NCBI GenBank assembly: GCA_002399405.1
Contig: DHDP01000013.1
Coordinates: forward strand, 45,199 to 109,198
From: Treponema sp. UBA4873
GTDB lineage: Bacteria > Spirochaetota > Spirochaetia > Treponematales > Treponemataceae
Direction: 5' to 3'
DNA: 64,000 bases
Translations under genes and position numbers: made by a program
Part shown: positions 42,025 through 50,416 of the stretch, piece after piece
How positions within the stretch are numbered: position 1 is the stretch's first letter
Layout of the letters: every line of letters begins with the position of its first letter
Notes under the pieces: generated by a model
The model's database searches: none
The model's input: the letters and a program-made list of their open reading frames with translations, nothing else
Told to the model about the DNA's origin: nothing

Positions 42025-42750
42025 CTAGAATTTTATCTCATAGCCGGCACCGATAATAATCGTACGGCGTATAAACAAATCCTCTGTATCCGATGTAGAA
42101 CCGTTATATTCTATATGGCCTTTCGTATTTGTGAAATCGAAAAGATAACGGATGTCAAGAACAATGTTTCCGGGGCCTGCTTTGAAACCGCAGTTTACGT
42201 CGAATAGGGCACCGAAGTTCACTCCGTCAGCAAAGTACGTATAATCATCATACGGGTAATCTGTGCCGTCGGAATCTTCCGCTGTTTCATTTAAGCTGAT
42301 TGGAATGGAAATATACGGACCCGCTCCGAAACCGAAGTCTGCAACCTTACCGGCCGGAATAGTGTACGTAACAAGTACGGGAATATCGATTGAATTTGTG
42401 GAGAATGTAGCGCTCGTCCAGTAGCTGTCCTGTGTAAATTTTTCCGTGAGACCGTTGTTGAAGAACATGTCGAATTCAGGCTGTACGCCGAGTGTTCCCG
42501 CGCCAAGCTGTATAAAACCGAGATTACAATAGACACCGAAACCGCCGCCGAGATTCGGAATACGCGAAGAATCAACGCCTAAATAAGACATAAGTTCTTC
42601 TTCTGATTCGACACTATCTTTCGTTTCGCCGGCAAAATCCGTTCCCGCTGCGATGCCGAATGTTCCGCGAACACCGGTAGTTACGTCGAGTGCAGCCATC
42701 ATGGATACCGTTACCAGACCAGCTGCAAACATTGTAATAAGCTTTTTCAT
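42025..42750 (-). CDS. Outer-membrane beta-barrel protein, family unassigned
   Basis: The 241-residue product has a classical signal peptide (MKKLITMFAAGLVTVSMMAAL). The rest is rich in aromatic, Gly and alternating hydrophobic residues ending in a final strand with C-terminal phenylalanine (GAGYEIKF), as expected for a small outer-membrane barrel (8-10 strands). Segments such as GFGVYCNLGFIQLGAGTLGVQPEFDMFF are typical strand-turn patterns of the OmpW/outer-membrane-like group. GGAGG lies 6 bases before the ATG, and a near-consensus promoter lies upstream. It is transcribed alone. Confidence 0.8.
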   Translation of the reverse strand: MKKLITMFAAGLVTVSMMAALDVTTGVRGTFGIAAGTDFAGETKDSVESEEELMSYLGVDSSRIPNLGGGFGVYCNLGFIQLGAGTLGVQPEFDMFFNNGLTEKFTQDSYWTSATFSTNSIDIPVLVTYTIPAGKVADFGFGAGPYISIPISLNETAEDSDGTDYPYDDYTYFADGVNFGALFDVNCGFKAGPGNIVLDIRYLFDFTNTKGHIEYNGSTSDTEDLFIRRTIIIGAGYEIKF

Positions 42751-42779
42751 ATCATACCTCCGGATAAAAAAGTAAGCTT

Positions 42780-42808
42780 ATTTTATTTAATTTTCGTACG
42801 GGTGTCAA
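42780..42808 (-). promoter_or_regulatory. Strong promoter of the outer-membrane barrel gene
   Basis: On the minus strand TTGACA (42803-42808), a perfect -35, and TAAAAT (42780-42785) are separated by 17 bases. The predicted leader is about 23 bases with GGAGG, so high expression is likely. Confidence 0.75.
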
Positions 42809-42862
42809 CAGATTTAATTTAATTTCAATTTATTCAGTAGTAATTTCAAATATTTTAATAAA

Positions 42863-42882
42863 TTTTACTATGCGCAGTAAAA
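42863..42882 (-). terminator. AT-rich hairpin after the 435-residue secreted protein gene
   Basis: TTTTACT and AGTAAAA pair around a 6-base loop 15 bases beyond the stop at 42897, followed by an AT-rich tract. It is a weak stem, but well placed to end the fadD-435 unit and isolate the strong downstream promoter. Confidence 0.4.
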
Positions 42883-42896
42883 ATTGTTCCGGCTTA

Positions 42897-44204
42897 TTAT
42901 TTCGCTGCGGCGGAATCTGCCGCCGTTTCAAGCTTCGTATACGTGCTGTACGAGGCCGCCTGCACTGCGTCTGTCCGGCCTTCCCTGCCGTTCGTCGACG
43001 CAAATTCCTGCTGCCGTTTCCGCACAGCCTGAATCTGCGCATTGTCCTTCTCGAGCAGATTGATTATATCCCAGTACCAGTTTACGTCGCCGGGCGAAAA
43101 AAGCGGTTTCGGGTCGGGCTTCCGGCGTTTGTTCGCTTCGGCAACTATCTGCATGAGAGACGCCGCATTATCCTTTCCTGTAACCTTCGTCAGGTATGGT
43201 TTTCCGAATGCGCATAGAGTTCCCGTCGAATCGAGCGTATAGTCAGTAAGTTTTGCGGCGGATTTCTCAACGTTTCGTATCAGAAGGCTCCGCCCGGTAA
43301 CGCACGTAAACACGCTGCCGTCCGAGACAATGTGCTTCGGTACGTGAAACGTCCGGTCCCCGTCGGAGAATGATGCGTTTGCGTCAGTATATTCCATCGT
43401 GCTCACCCAGTACCTGAGCGTATATACTGCATCGTCCGTAACGTAATACGAAGTAATGTTCTCATTCATCGGAAACGGACTCACGCGTATGCCGCTCTGT
43501 CTGCTTACTCCCTGCCAATACCCTGAAAGCTGATCTGCCCCTGTTGAGGCGGACGTGTCGCCGGTCTGTCCTTTTATTGTGAAATTAAGATACAGGCTGT
43601 TCCCGATAACGGCAACGGGGATACGCGTAACGTTCCGCTGCTTTGTTCCGTACTGTATGACAAGCTCCCATGCTCCGCTGTCTTCGGGAACCGCATTGCC
43701 GGCAGCGTCGTACAGCGGGGTACGCATCAGGAGCGGCTCATACGTTACAGTAACGTGCTCCGCTTCCTCTGTCGTCGCTGTACACCGGAACCGCGCCGTA
43801 TCACCGGCATACGATGATGGTTCTGCTGCACGGTCGTAGAACCATCCGTAGTATGTTTTGAGCACGACGGCCAGATCCGAAGGCTGTGCCGCGGCCACAG
43901 CGGTTTTTACAACCGAGTCGGGAGTATCTATAGGATTTACAACAGCATCCGACTGCGCACGCTCTATCTCCGCGGCAAGTGCAGCCTCCTCAGAAGGTGC
44001 GACGAAAAAAACATACCGGTCGGCTCCCTGCCATATCCCTTCAAGGAGGGACGGTGTCAGAACCGACTGATTTTCAGGTACCGGCACATACTCCTTTCCG
44101 TACGACGCGGCCTGCGCGTGAGCATCGAGCTCCGTCTGAGCTGCAAGCGGAACGGAAATCAGTACGGAGGAAAATAAAAAAGCCGGTAACAGAGCGTATT
44201 TCAC
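42897..44204 (-). CDS. Secreted protein of unknown function
   Basis: The 435-residue product has a signal peptide (YALLPAFLFSSVLISVPLAAQ) starting at GTG 44204. The mature part shows repeated beta-rich blocks (LEGIWQGADRYVFFVAPS about residue 55; LSGYWQGVSRQSGIRVSPF about 225) that look like two related sub-domains each beginning with a GIWQG/GYWQG motif. A C-terminal helical, charged region follows. No catalytic motif was seen. It lies 32 bases after fadD and may share its transcript. The internal duplication is suggested only by these short motifs. Confidence 0.75.
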   Translation of the reverse strand: MKYALLPAFLFSSVLISVPLAAQTELDAHAQAASYGKEYVPVPENQSVLTPSLLEGIWQGADRYVFFVAPSEEAALAAEIERAQSDAVVNPIDTPDSVVKTAVAAAQPSDLAVVLKTYYGWFYDRAAEPSSYAGDTARFRCTATTEEAEHVTVTYEPLLMRTPLYDAAGNAVPEDSGAWELVIQYGTKQRNVTRIPVAVIGNSLYLNFTIKGQTGDTSASTGADQLSGYWQGVSRQSGIRVSPFPMNENITSYYVTDDAVYTLRYWVSTMEYTDANASFSDGDRTFHVPKHIVSDGSVFTCVTGRSLLIRNVEKSAAKLTDYTLDSTGTLCAFGKPYLTKVTGKDNAASLMQIVAEANKRRKPDPKPLFSPGDVNWYWDIINLLEKDNAQIQAVRKRQQEFASTNGREGRTDAVQAASYSTYTKLETAADSAAAK

Positions 44205-44236
44205 ACTTCCATTATCGGCCTGTCCGCAGCGCAGCT

Positions 44237-46249
44237 TTACTGTATCGCGGTATTATCCTGGCTGAACAGCTTCTTAATCTGTTTGTCGTAAATTTTTGTT
44301 ATCTTAAAGCGCATCATCTCGCCTTTTGCGTTCACTTCCTTCCCCTGCTCGAAGCTTTCGGGAAGCAGCGCGAAACGGCTTATACGCTCGCACGTGCGGA
44401 ATCCCGTTTTTTCGCTGACGCGGCGGTCGATTTCCTCGCGGAACATTATCTGAATTTCGTTCGCTTCGAGCAGCGACTCCCACGAGCTGTACATAATGCG
44501 GGAACTGTCAGCCCATTCGACAACAGCTTCTTTCGCGGGCACGATAAGCGCCGCAATATATTTTTTGTCCTGTCCCACAATCATCGCACGTTCGATATAC
44601 GGACTGTCGAGCAGCGCCGCCTCAATGACGGCAGGTTCAATGTTTTCTCCGCCGAGCAGAACGATCGTGTCCTTTGCGCGGCCGGTAATCTTTATCTCGT
44701 TGTCCTGCGTAAGCATACCGATATCGCCGGTGTTGAGCCATCCGTCTTTATCTATTACCTGTTCGGTAAGATCGGGACGGCTGTAATATCCTTTCATAAT
44801 CTGGCGTCCGTGCGCCATAATGATGCCCTTTTTTCCCGGCGCGAGCGGTTCGGTACCGATGCTTCCGTCCTCGTGCATGGCGACAACTTTCACCTCCGCA
44901 GCGGGAAAAACGACGCCCACGCAGCCGGTGCGCGGCTTGAGCGGATTCCGTACGGAAAGTACAGGACCTGCTTCCGTGATGCCGTATCCTTCAAGCAGGT
45001 TGAAGCCGATTGCATGATAAAACGCATCGACATCGCTCTGGAGCGCGCCTCCGCCGGAAATAGCAGCAACCATATGACCGCCGAGCACGGCCTTCACTTT
45101 CTTGAATACCACAAGCTTGCATATTCCGTAAAGCGGCGCGTACAGAATGAACGGAATGATACCGCAGAGGAAATCCCAGAAACGAGTGCCGTTGCTGTAG
45201 CGGCAGACAAGTCCGTACACGCGGTCATGGGCCCATGAAAACCGCTTTCCGATCTGTATTGCAAAGTTGAACGAGAAACGGGTAACGCTGTTTTCTTTCT
45301 TCATCTGACGGAAAATGCCGTGCGCGAGCGATTCCCACAGACGGGGCACGCCGCACATCCACGTCGGATGCACTTTCGCCATGTCGCCGAGAAGTGCCGC
45401 TGCGGCCGGTTTCGAATACGCCATCCCCGCCTTGAGCGCAATGATGAAGTACTGGAACGCACGCTCGAAACTGTGCCATACGGGAAGAACCGAAAGCCAG
45501 ATGTCGCCGTCTTTCGTGTTCGGAAGCGCCAGTTTCACGACTTCGCACTGTGCAATGTAGTTGTCGTGCGTGAGCATGACGCCTTTCGGTGTTCCCGTCG
45601 TTCCCGATGTGAAGATAATTGTCGCAAGCTCGCCTCCTTCCGTTTTATCCATTTCCGCCTCGACGGTCTTGCGTTCGGCGTCGGTCGCGTGACGTCCCGT
45701 ATCCTCAAGCTCGACGAATTTTATGATTTTTATGCCGGCCGACGCGGCCGCTTTTTCAGTGGCCTCATCGGGAGAATCTATGAGTACGGCTGTTTTCAAC
45801 GACGGAACGTGTTCTTCGCTGTCGATGAGTTTCATAAACTGGCGCTGATTCTCAAAAATACAGACGCTGCATTTTACGTAGTTGAGAATGAACGCCATTT
45901 CCGTGCCTGTCGAATCGCATCCGCGGGGTACGTCCGCGGCGCCGAGAGAAAGAAGCCCCTCGTCCAGAATCATCCATTCGCGGCGGTTGTCCGACATAAA
46001 GCCGATAAATTCCCCGCGCTGTATGCCGATTTTTTTCAGAGCGCACGCCATCTCGACGACGCGGTTGTACACGCGCCTGTAGCTGTGGTATTCATATTCC
46101 CCGATTTCGTTCTTTACTACCTGCAGCGTGTAATCGGGATATGTCTGTGCCCGTGAACGCAGCATGAGCGGTATATTCTTCGGAAGCTGCTCGGCCCTGC
46201 TTCTGTCGAACAGCGATATGATTTTTTCAATAGTTTTTATCCTCTTCAT
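44237..46249 (-). CDS. fadD: Long-chain acyl-CoA synthetase (AMP-forming)
   Basis: Activates fatty acids to acyl-CoA via acyl-AMP. The 670-residue protein has the AMP-binding P-loop TSGTTGTPKGVMLTH (about residue 215), the adenylate motif GYGITEAGP (about 420), LNTGDIGML and the C-terminal catalytic region ITGRAKDTIVLLGGENIEP. The length and the inserted region around 300-400 (membrane-associated) fit the FadD15/eukaryotic long-chain ACSL type. It has no signal peptide. Treponemes depend on host or dietary fatty acids, so uptake and incorporation is the likely role. The promoter region contains two palindromes. Confidence 0.93.
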   Translation of the reverse strand: MKRIKTIEKIISLFDRSRAEQLPKNIPLMLRSRAQTYPDYTLQVVKNEIGEYEYHSYRRVYNRVVEMACALKKIGIQRGEFIGFMSDNRREWMILDEGLLSLGAADVPRGCDSTGTEMAFILNYVKCSVCIFENQRQFMKLIDSEEHVPSLKTAVLIDSPDEATEKAAASAGIKIIKFVELEDTGRHATDAERKTVEAEMDKTEGGELATIIFTSGTTGTPKGVMLTHDNYIAQCEVVKLALPNTKDGDIWLSVLPVWHSFERAFQYFIIALKAGMAYSKPAAAALLGDMAKVHPTWMCGVPRLWESLAHGIFRQMKKENSVTRFSFNFAIQIGKRFSWAHDRVYGLVCRYSNGTRFWDFLCGIIPFILYAPLYGICKLVVFKKVKAVLGGHMVAAISGGGALQSDVDAFYHAIGFNLLEGYGITEAGPVLSVRNPLKPRTGCVGVVFPAAEVKVVAMHEDGSIGTEPLAPGKKGIIMAHGRQIMKGYYSRPDLTEQVIDKDGWLNTGDIGMLTQDNEIKITGRAKDTIVLLGGENIEPAVIEAALLDSPYIERAMIVGQDKKYIAALIVPAKEAVVEWADSSRIMYSSWESLLEANEIQIMFREEIDRRVSEKTGFRTCERISRFALLPESFEQGKEVNAKGEMMRFKITKIYDKQIKKLFSQDNTAIQ

Positions 46250-46280
46250 AGGAAACCCCGCATTGATTTTGTTGTCATTG

Positions 46281-46296
46281 GTTTATCTGGATAAAC
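46281..46296. promoter_or_regulatory. Perfect 16-base palindrome upstream of fadD
   Basis: GTTTATCTGGATAAAC is fully palindromic apart from its two central bases, 7 + 2 + 7. It lies about 32 bases upstream of fadD in the divergent 110-base gap. The size suits a dimeric repressor (TetR, GntR or similar). The regulator is unknown and not encoded in the immediate neighbourhood. Confidence 0.6.
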
Positions 46297-46306
46297 TATT
46301 CCATTC

Positions 46307-46330
46307 TGACAAATATAGTTTCATTTGTCA
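46307..46330. promoter_or_regulatory. Inverted repeat overlapping the thiI -35
   Basis: TGACAAAT (46307-46314) and ATTTGTCA (46323-46330) are perfect inverted repeats with an 8-base spacer. The right arm contains the thiI -35 TTGTCA; the left arm offers the same hexamer on the other strand. It may be an operator, or simply paired divergent -35 elements. Confidence 0.6.
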
Positions 46331-46353
46331 ATGATATTCATTTTCGGTATACT
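46325..46353 (+). promoter_or_regulatory. Probable promoter of thiI
   Basis: TTGTCA (46325-46330) and TATACT (46348-46353) are separated by 17 bases. The -10 ends 6 bases before the ATG, and no ribosome site is present, so the transcript is expected to begin at or next to the start codon. Confidence 0.65.
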
Positions 46354-46359
46354 GACGCC

Positions 46360-47526
46360 ATGACATACTTAGCCAAAGTCGGAGAACTCACACTCAAGGG
46401 ATCTAATATCAGGGAATTCGAACGACAGCTTGTGATTAACGCGCGCGAATGTCTGAAGGGGCATAACGTCGACGTGAGACTTCACGCAGGCAGACTGTAT
46501 ATCGACTGCGCGGACAATGCAGCTGCAGCAGTCGAATTTGCGCTCAGCCATCTTATCGGTATAACGGGCTGGGCAAAGACGACGACATGCGAAAAAAACA
46601 TCGAAGCGATAAGCAACGCGGTTTACGAGGAAGCCGTACGCGCAGGAAAACGGGGCGCAAAAACGTTCAAACTCGAAGCACGGCGGGAGGACAAGGATTT
46701 TCCGCTCGATTCGTACGGCATATGCTGTGAAGCCGCGGGCCGGACTGTCAACGAGGGGATTCTTGCCGTCGACGTCCATCACCCGGACGTAAAAATCAAT
46801 GTGGAAGTCCGCGACAAATGCTTCGTCTTTTCCGATGCGATAAAAGCGTGCAGGGGCCTTCCCGTCGGTTGCAGCGGAAAAGGTCTTCTCATGCTCTCAG
46901 GCGGGCTCGACTCTCCCGTCGCCGGCTACCGGATGATACGGCGCGGCATGAAAATAGAATGCGTCTATTACCATTCGTACCCGTACACGTCGGAGGAAGC
47001 GCAGAAAAAAGTAGAGGACCTCGCTGCAAATCTCGCGAATTACGGACTGGACACCTATCTTAACGTAATACCGTTCACAGACGTTCAGATGCGCATAAAG
47101 GAAAAGGCTCCGGAAAACTGGACCACGCTCATGCTGCGCGTCTGCATGATGAAAACCGCGAACATACTCGCGGAACGGATCAACGCGCAGTGCATCATCA
47201 CGGGCGAAAGTCTCGGGCAGGTTGCAAGTCAGACTATGGCGAACCTTTCGGTGACAGAACATTTTGCGGAATATCCGGTCTTCAGGCCGCTTGTCGGAAT
47301 GGACAAAGAGGAAATAATCGCGACTGCGAAGGAAATAGGAACATACGATACGTCGATTCTGCCGTACGAGGACTGCTGCGTGCTTTTTTCACCGAAACAT
47401 CCCGTACTCCGCGCCGCTGCGGAAGAAGCGGAGCATATCTATGCATCCATGGACATCGACGCGCTCGTCAAAGAGGCGTTTGAAAAGCGCAGCATAAAGC
47501 ATTTTACTTTTCAAGCAGCAGAGTAG
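46360..47526 (+). CDS. thiI: tRNA 4-thiouridine synthase ThiI without rhodanese domain
   Basis: Makes 4-thiouridine at tRNA position 8 and can supply sulfur for thiamine. The 388 residues comprise an NFLD/THUMP RNA-binding region (about 1-165, GELTLKGSNIREFER) and a PP-loop ATPase (SGGLDSPVAGYRM, about residue 180). The later catalytic region has CIITGESLGQVASQTM. The length lacks the C-terminal rhodanese domain of E. coli ThiI (482 residues), so this is the short type and must get sulfur from another donor, perhaps a dedicated cysteine desulfurase not seen here. The 3' end overlaps the convergent glycosyltransferase gene by 23 bases. Confidence 0.95.
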   Translation: MTYLAKVGELTLKGSNIREFERQLVINARECLKGHNVDVRLHAGRLYIDCADNAAAAVEFALSHLIGITGWAKTTTCEKNIEAISNAVYEEAVRAGKRGAKTFKLEARREDKDFPLDSYGICCEAAGRTVNEGILAVDVHHPDVKINVEVRDKCFVFSDAIKACRGLPVGCSGKGLLMLSGGLDSPVAGYRMIRRGMKIECVYYHSYPYTSEEAQKKVEDLAANLANYGLDTYLNVIPFTDVQMRIKEKAPENWTTLMLRVCMMKTANILAERINAQCIITGESLGQVASQTMANLSVTEHFAEYPVFRPLVGMDKEEIIATAKEIGTYDTSILPYEDCCVLFSPKHPVLRAAAEEAEHIYASMDIDALVKEAFEKRSIKHFTFQAAE

Positions 47527-48637
47527 CGATTTTTCCTGCGTCCGTATCGAGATTTATACTGTCGAAGTTTTTTTTCATCTTGACATCGAAGCCGGTATCG
47601 TTGAGGAGCTCGTTTATTTTGCGGAAAACGTTTCCCGACCTCCTGATATAATAACCGACGTTGTGTTTCACCGCGAAACGCATGTTGCCGAGCTCCTGAT
47701 TGTGGATGTATTTGATGATGATGACGGGTTTCCTGCAGGAAAGCACTTCCATGAGCGTCGCGGGGCCCGCTTTGATGACGGCGCAGTCGCATACCTTAAC
47801 AAGTTCGTCGAGATAGTCGACGAAACCGAATACGTGCAGGTCCAGTTTGGGATACGTAGCGGCAAGAATGTCGAGCGTTTCCTTGAACGCCTTGTCGCGT
47901 CCGCACACCATCGCAACGGAGAACGACGCCTTGTGAATCACGCATTCCTTGATTATGTCGACAGCTCCGGGCAGCCCCTCTCCGCCGCCGACAAGCAGCA
48001 CTATTTTTTTGTCGGGATCAAATCCGTGTTTTATTTTCAGTTCGCGGACCTCTTCCTTCGTAAACGGCGGCATGCGGTATTTTTCGCTCATAAGAAACGG
48101 CACGACCGTGACGTTTTCCGCCGGGACGCCGCATTTTTTGACTGCCTCATCCTTCGCTTCCTGCGAATAGACGAAATACTTTAAATCGCGCTCGTAAAAC
48201 CACGCGTGCGGTACGGTAAAGGGATCCGTTACAATTGTTGTGAAATTAACGTTCCACGGGATGTGTCTGAGCGCTGATTTTACGAATGGTGTAAGCAGAA
48301 AGTGAAATGAAACTATATCGGTCGGATGCTTGTCCAGAAAAACGTGGCGCAGATGCCTCGTCGTCTGAAAACGGAGCGGACGTACGAACATATCCTGCCC
48401 CCATCGGTACGCACCTATATCGTATATGAGCGGAAAAGCTCCGTGGATATAATTGCACGCATAATTGTATCCTTTCTCAAGTGCAAAATGACCGAACCAG
48501 TTGTTTTTGCCGAACCCGTTGACCATCTCGATTTCGACGTCGGGATCCTGCGCCTGAAGTGCCTGCGCAAGGACCTTTGCCGCTGAGATATGACCGGCTC
48601 CCGTATTTAAATACAGGAAAAGAAATTTACGCTTCAT
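47504..48637 (-). CDS. MGDG-synthase-like / diacylglycerol glycosyltransferase
   Basis: GT28/GT-B family enzyme likely to add a sugar from a nucleotide sugar to diacylglycerol. The 377 residues begin MKRKFLFLYLNTGAGHISAAKVLAQAL, the MGDG-synthase N-terminal GxGH signature. The donor-binding domain has VLLVGGGEGLPG, DYLDELVKVCDCAVIKAGPATLMEVLSCRKPVI near the C-terminus. There is no signal peptide. Treponemes make glycosyl-diacylglycerols, which agrees with this role; the sugar is not knowable from sequence. It lies 14 bases after the Wzi-like barrel and may share its transcript. Confidence 0.88.
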   Translation of the reverse strand: MKRKFLFLYLNTGAGHISAAKVLAQALQAQDPDVEIEMVNGFGKNNWFGHFALEKGYNYACNYIHGAFPLIYDIGAYRWGQDMFVRPLRFQTTRHLRHVFLDKHPTDIVSFHFLLTPFVKSALRHIPWNVNFTTIVTDPFTVPHAWFYERDLKYFVYSQEAKDEAVKKCGVPAENVTVVPFLMSEKYRMPPFTKEEVRELKIKHGFDPDKKIVLLVGGGEGLPGAVDIIKECVIHKASFSVAMVCGRDKAFKETLDILAATYPKLDLHVFGFVDYLDELVKVCDCAVIKAGPATLMEVLSCRKPVIIIKYIHNQELGNMRFAVKHNVGYYIRRSGNVFRKINELLNDTGFDVKMKKNFDSINLDTDAGKIATLLLEK

Positions 48638-48651
48638 AACTGCTCCGTCTG

Positions 48652-50349
48652 TTAATACGTGTATACCACGCTGAACGTAAGATGTGTGTTGTATTCATCG
48701 TGAAGCTGATTCACCCAATTATTATATGATTCCGTGTATGTTGACGCATCTTTTCCGCTGTATATCGGGGTGTCGACTCCCGCATTATGGATATACGTAT
48801 ATGAAAATTCCGAATTCAGATACAGGCGGCCGGAACTGATGCCTGAAAATTCGTAGGACAATTTTACGCCGCCCCGGCAGATTGTCATTATGTGGTCTTC
48901 CGACAACAGTCTCGCCGTATCGCCGTACACCGCGTATATGCCGCCGTCCGTCGCATACACCGGATCTCCGCCGCTCTGCACCGACGCGTAATTTGCGTTG
49001 AAGACTTTTTCCGCGTTTTCATCAGACAGCGATTCATATTCGTTCGCGTGATGCGCTATTGAAACAAGCGTCGTAACTTTGAGATTGCGGGCGGGAACAA
49101 GACGAATCTGCAGCGCTATCTGATCGGAGTTCGACGGCAGCGACAGACCGATGCTCGTACCTCCGTTTGTAAAGGACGAGGTGTAACTGCTGTCGGTCGA
49201 ATCGATCGTTCCGTATGAATACGTGTACGGGGTGACTATAGTGTAATCGAGCGTCATCATTTCGCACAGCGAATCGACAGGAGAATACGTAAGCCCGGTC
49301 TTCAGAGCCGCACGGTAATCGCCTGTAAGCTTGAGCTTTACAAGCTTCGTGTAATCGAGGTAATCGATCATCAGGTCGGTGTTCCATGAAATTCCGCTGA
49401 GGAAATTGTATTCGAGGAGAAGGCCTGAAAGGACGTTGTCGTTGTTTCCGTTCGATTCGGCAATCAGAATGTTCGGCACTGGAATAAAATACGACGGATC
49501 GAACCTGTTGCTGTACACGACGGCATCGTAGAGTGAAACGTGCCATTTTTTCCCGATTGCGGCACGGACCGAATGGAATGTAAGAAATTTTCCGTATTTT
49601 TTGTTTTCACCGTTCAGATCGGAGGATTCCAGCGCTGCAAAATACTGCGTAAAATCAATGTATGTACCGTTGAAGACGAACAGCGCCTGCGGAGAATTAT
49701 ACGCGTACTGACTCAGCACGTTTCCGCCGTCGAGAAACGGCCCGAATCCTATCCTGTTGTATCCTGCAGCCACAGTGACTTTATCCGTGCTGTACGAAAC
49801 CATACAGTCGGCATTAAAGTCGATATTCACGCTGCCTGCCTGTATACCGTCTCCGAGCGTATCGTACCGCTTCGATGTCCATTTATCAGTGAAATCTTCC
49901 TCCGACAAATCGAACGCCGTTACAGACACACCCGCGCGGTATCCGGCAGAAAAAACATCGCCGAACAAGATATCGCCGTACCCGTTGAGCGTACCGCTCA
50001 GCTGCAGGTTGTTCGTATATTCGTCAGTCGACGCATTTTTTGAAAAATAATTTTTTTCTTGAACCTCAACGGAAATATTCCACGGTTTGTTGAATATGCG
50101 CTCATAATAGACTTTTGCGACCGCGGAATCACTCCGGGAACCCTTTTCGACAGCCGTCTCAAGAATGCGCTTAATGACCGGAAGCGGATACGGTTTTACC
50201 GGCGGAAGTTCGTCGATTACGCCGCGGACGTACCATCCTGCCGCCGCCGTGTAGAATTCGTCACAGGGGTCTGCACTCACCTGCGCCGCAAGTTGATACG
50301 AACACAGGAACGCAGCAATTATAAAAAGTCCAAAATAATTCTTTTTCAT
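48652..50349 (-). CDS. Outer-membrane beta-barrel protein, Wzi-like
   Basis: The 565-residue product has a signal peptide (YFGLFIIAAFLCSYQLAAQ), then DPCDEFYTAAAGWYVRGVIDELPPVKPYPL, followed by many alternating hydrophobic strands ending in FSVVYTY with a terminal aromatic. The N-terminal part and central segments (FGPFLDGGNVLSQ; FHSVRAAIGKKWHVSLYDAVVYS) resemble capsule assembly Wzi-type barrels, but the match is by plan and not certain. Treponemes do not generally make a classical capsule, so a porin or glycan-binding role is also possible. A good promoter lies just upstream, with no ribosome site. Confidence 0.75.
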   Translation of the reverse strand: MKKNYFGLFIIAAFLCSYQLAAQVSADPCDEFYTAAAGWYVRGVIDELPPVKPYPLPVIKRILETAVEKGSRSDSAVAKVYYERIFNKPWNISVEVQEKNYFSKNASTDEYTNNLQLSGTLNGYGDILFGDVFSAGYRAGVSVTAFDLSEEDFTDKWTSKRYDTLGDGIQAGSVNIDFNADCMVSYSTDKVTVAAGYNRIGFGPFLDGGNVLSQYAYNSPQALFVFNGTYIDFTQYFAALESSDLNGENKKYGKFLTFHSVRAAIGKKWHVSLYDAVVYSNRFDPSYFIPVPNILIAESNGNNDNVLSGLLLEYNFLSGISWNTDLMIDYLDYTKLVKLKLTGDYRAALKTGLTYSPVDSLCEMMTLDYTIVTPYTYSYGTIDSTDSSYTSSFTNGGTSIGLSLPSNSDQIALQIRLVPARNLKVTTLVSIAHHANEYESLSDENAEKVFNANYASVQSGGDPVYATDGGIYAVYGDTARLLSEDHIMTICRGGVKLSYEFSGISSGRLYLNSEFSYTYIHNAGVDTPIYSGKDASTYTESYNNWVNQLHDEYNTHLTFSVVYTY

Positions 50350-50363
50350 AGTACTGGTATAAA

Positions 50364-50392
50364 AATATACTCTATTCTTGCATGAACCGCAA
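50364..50392 (-). promoter_or_regulatory. Probable promoter of the Wzi-like barrel gene
   Basis: On the minus strand TTGCGG (50387-50392) and TATATT (50364-50369) are separated by 17 bases. The -10 ends 14 bases before the ATG at 50349, so the leader would be only about 7 bases and has no Shine-Dalgarno. Confidence 0.5.
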
Positions 50393-50407
50393 GCAATATG
50401 ATATTCT
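50378..50407 (+). promoter_or_regulatory. Probable promoter of udg-priA
   Basis: TTGCAT (50378-50383) and TATTCT (50402-50407) are 18 bases apart. The -10 ends 9 bases before the ATG at 50417. No ribosome site is visible, so a near-leaderless transcript is predicted. It overlaps the divergent barrel promoter. Confidence 0.45.
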
Positions 50408-50416
50408 AGTCACGAT

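Noticed and set aside
44237..44330. fadD plus the secreted protein as a lipid-export operon with a shared promoter only
   Set aside because: Spacing allows co-transcription, but nothing in the secreted protein supports a lipid role.
43979..45238. 419-codon open frame opposite fadD and the secreted protein
   Set aside because: It spans two genes on the other strand, with no start signal or recognisable domain.
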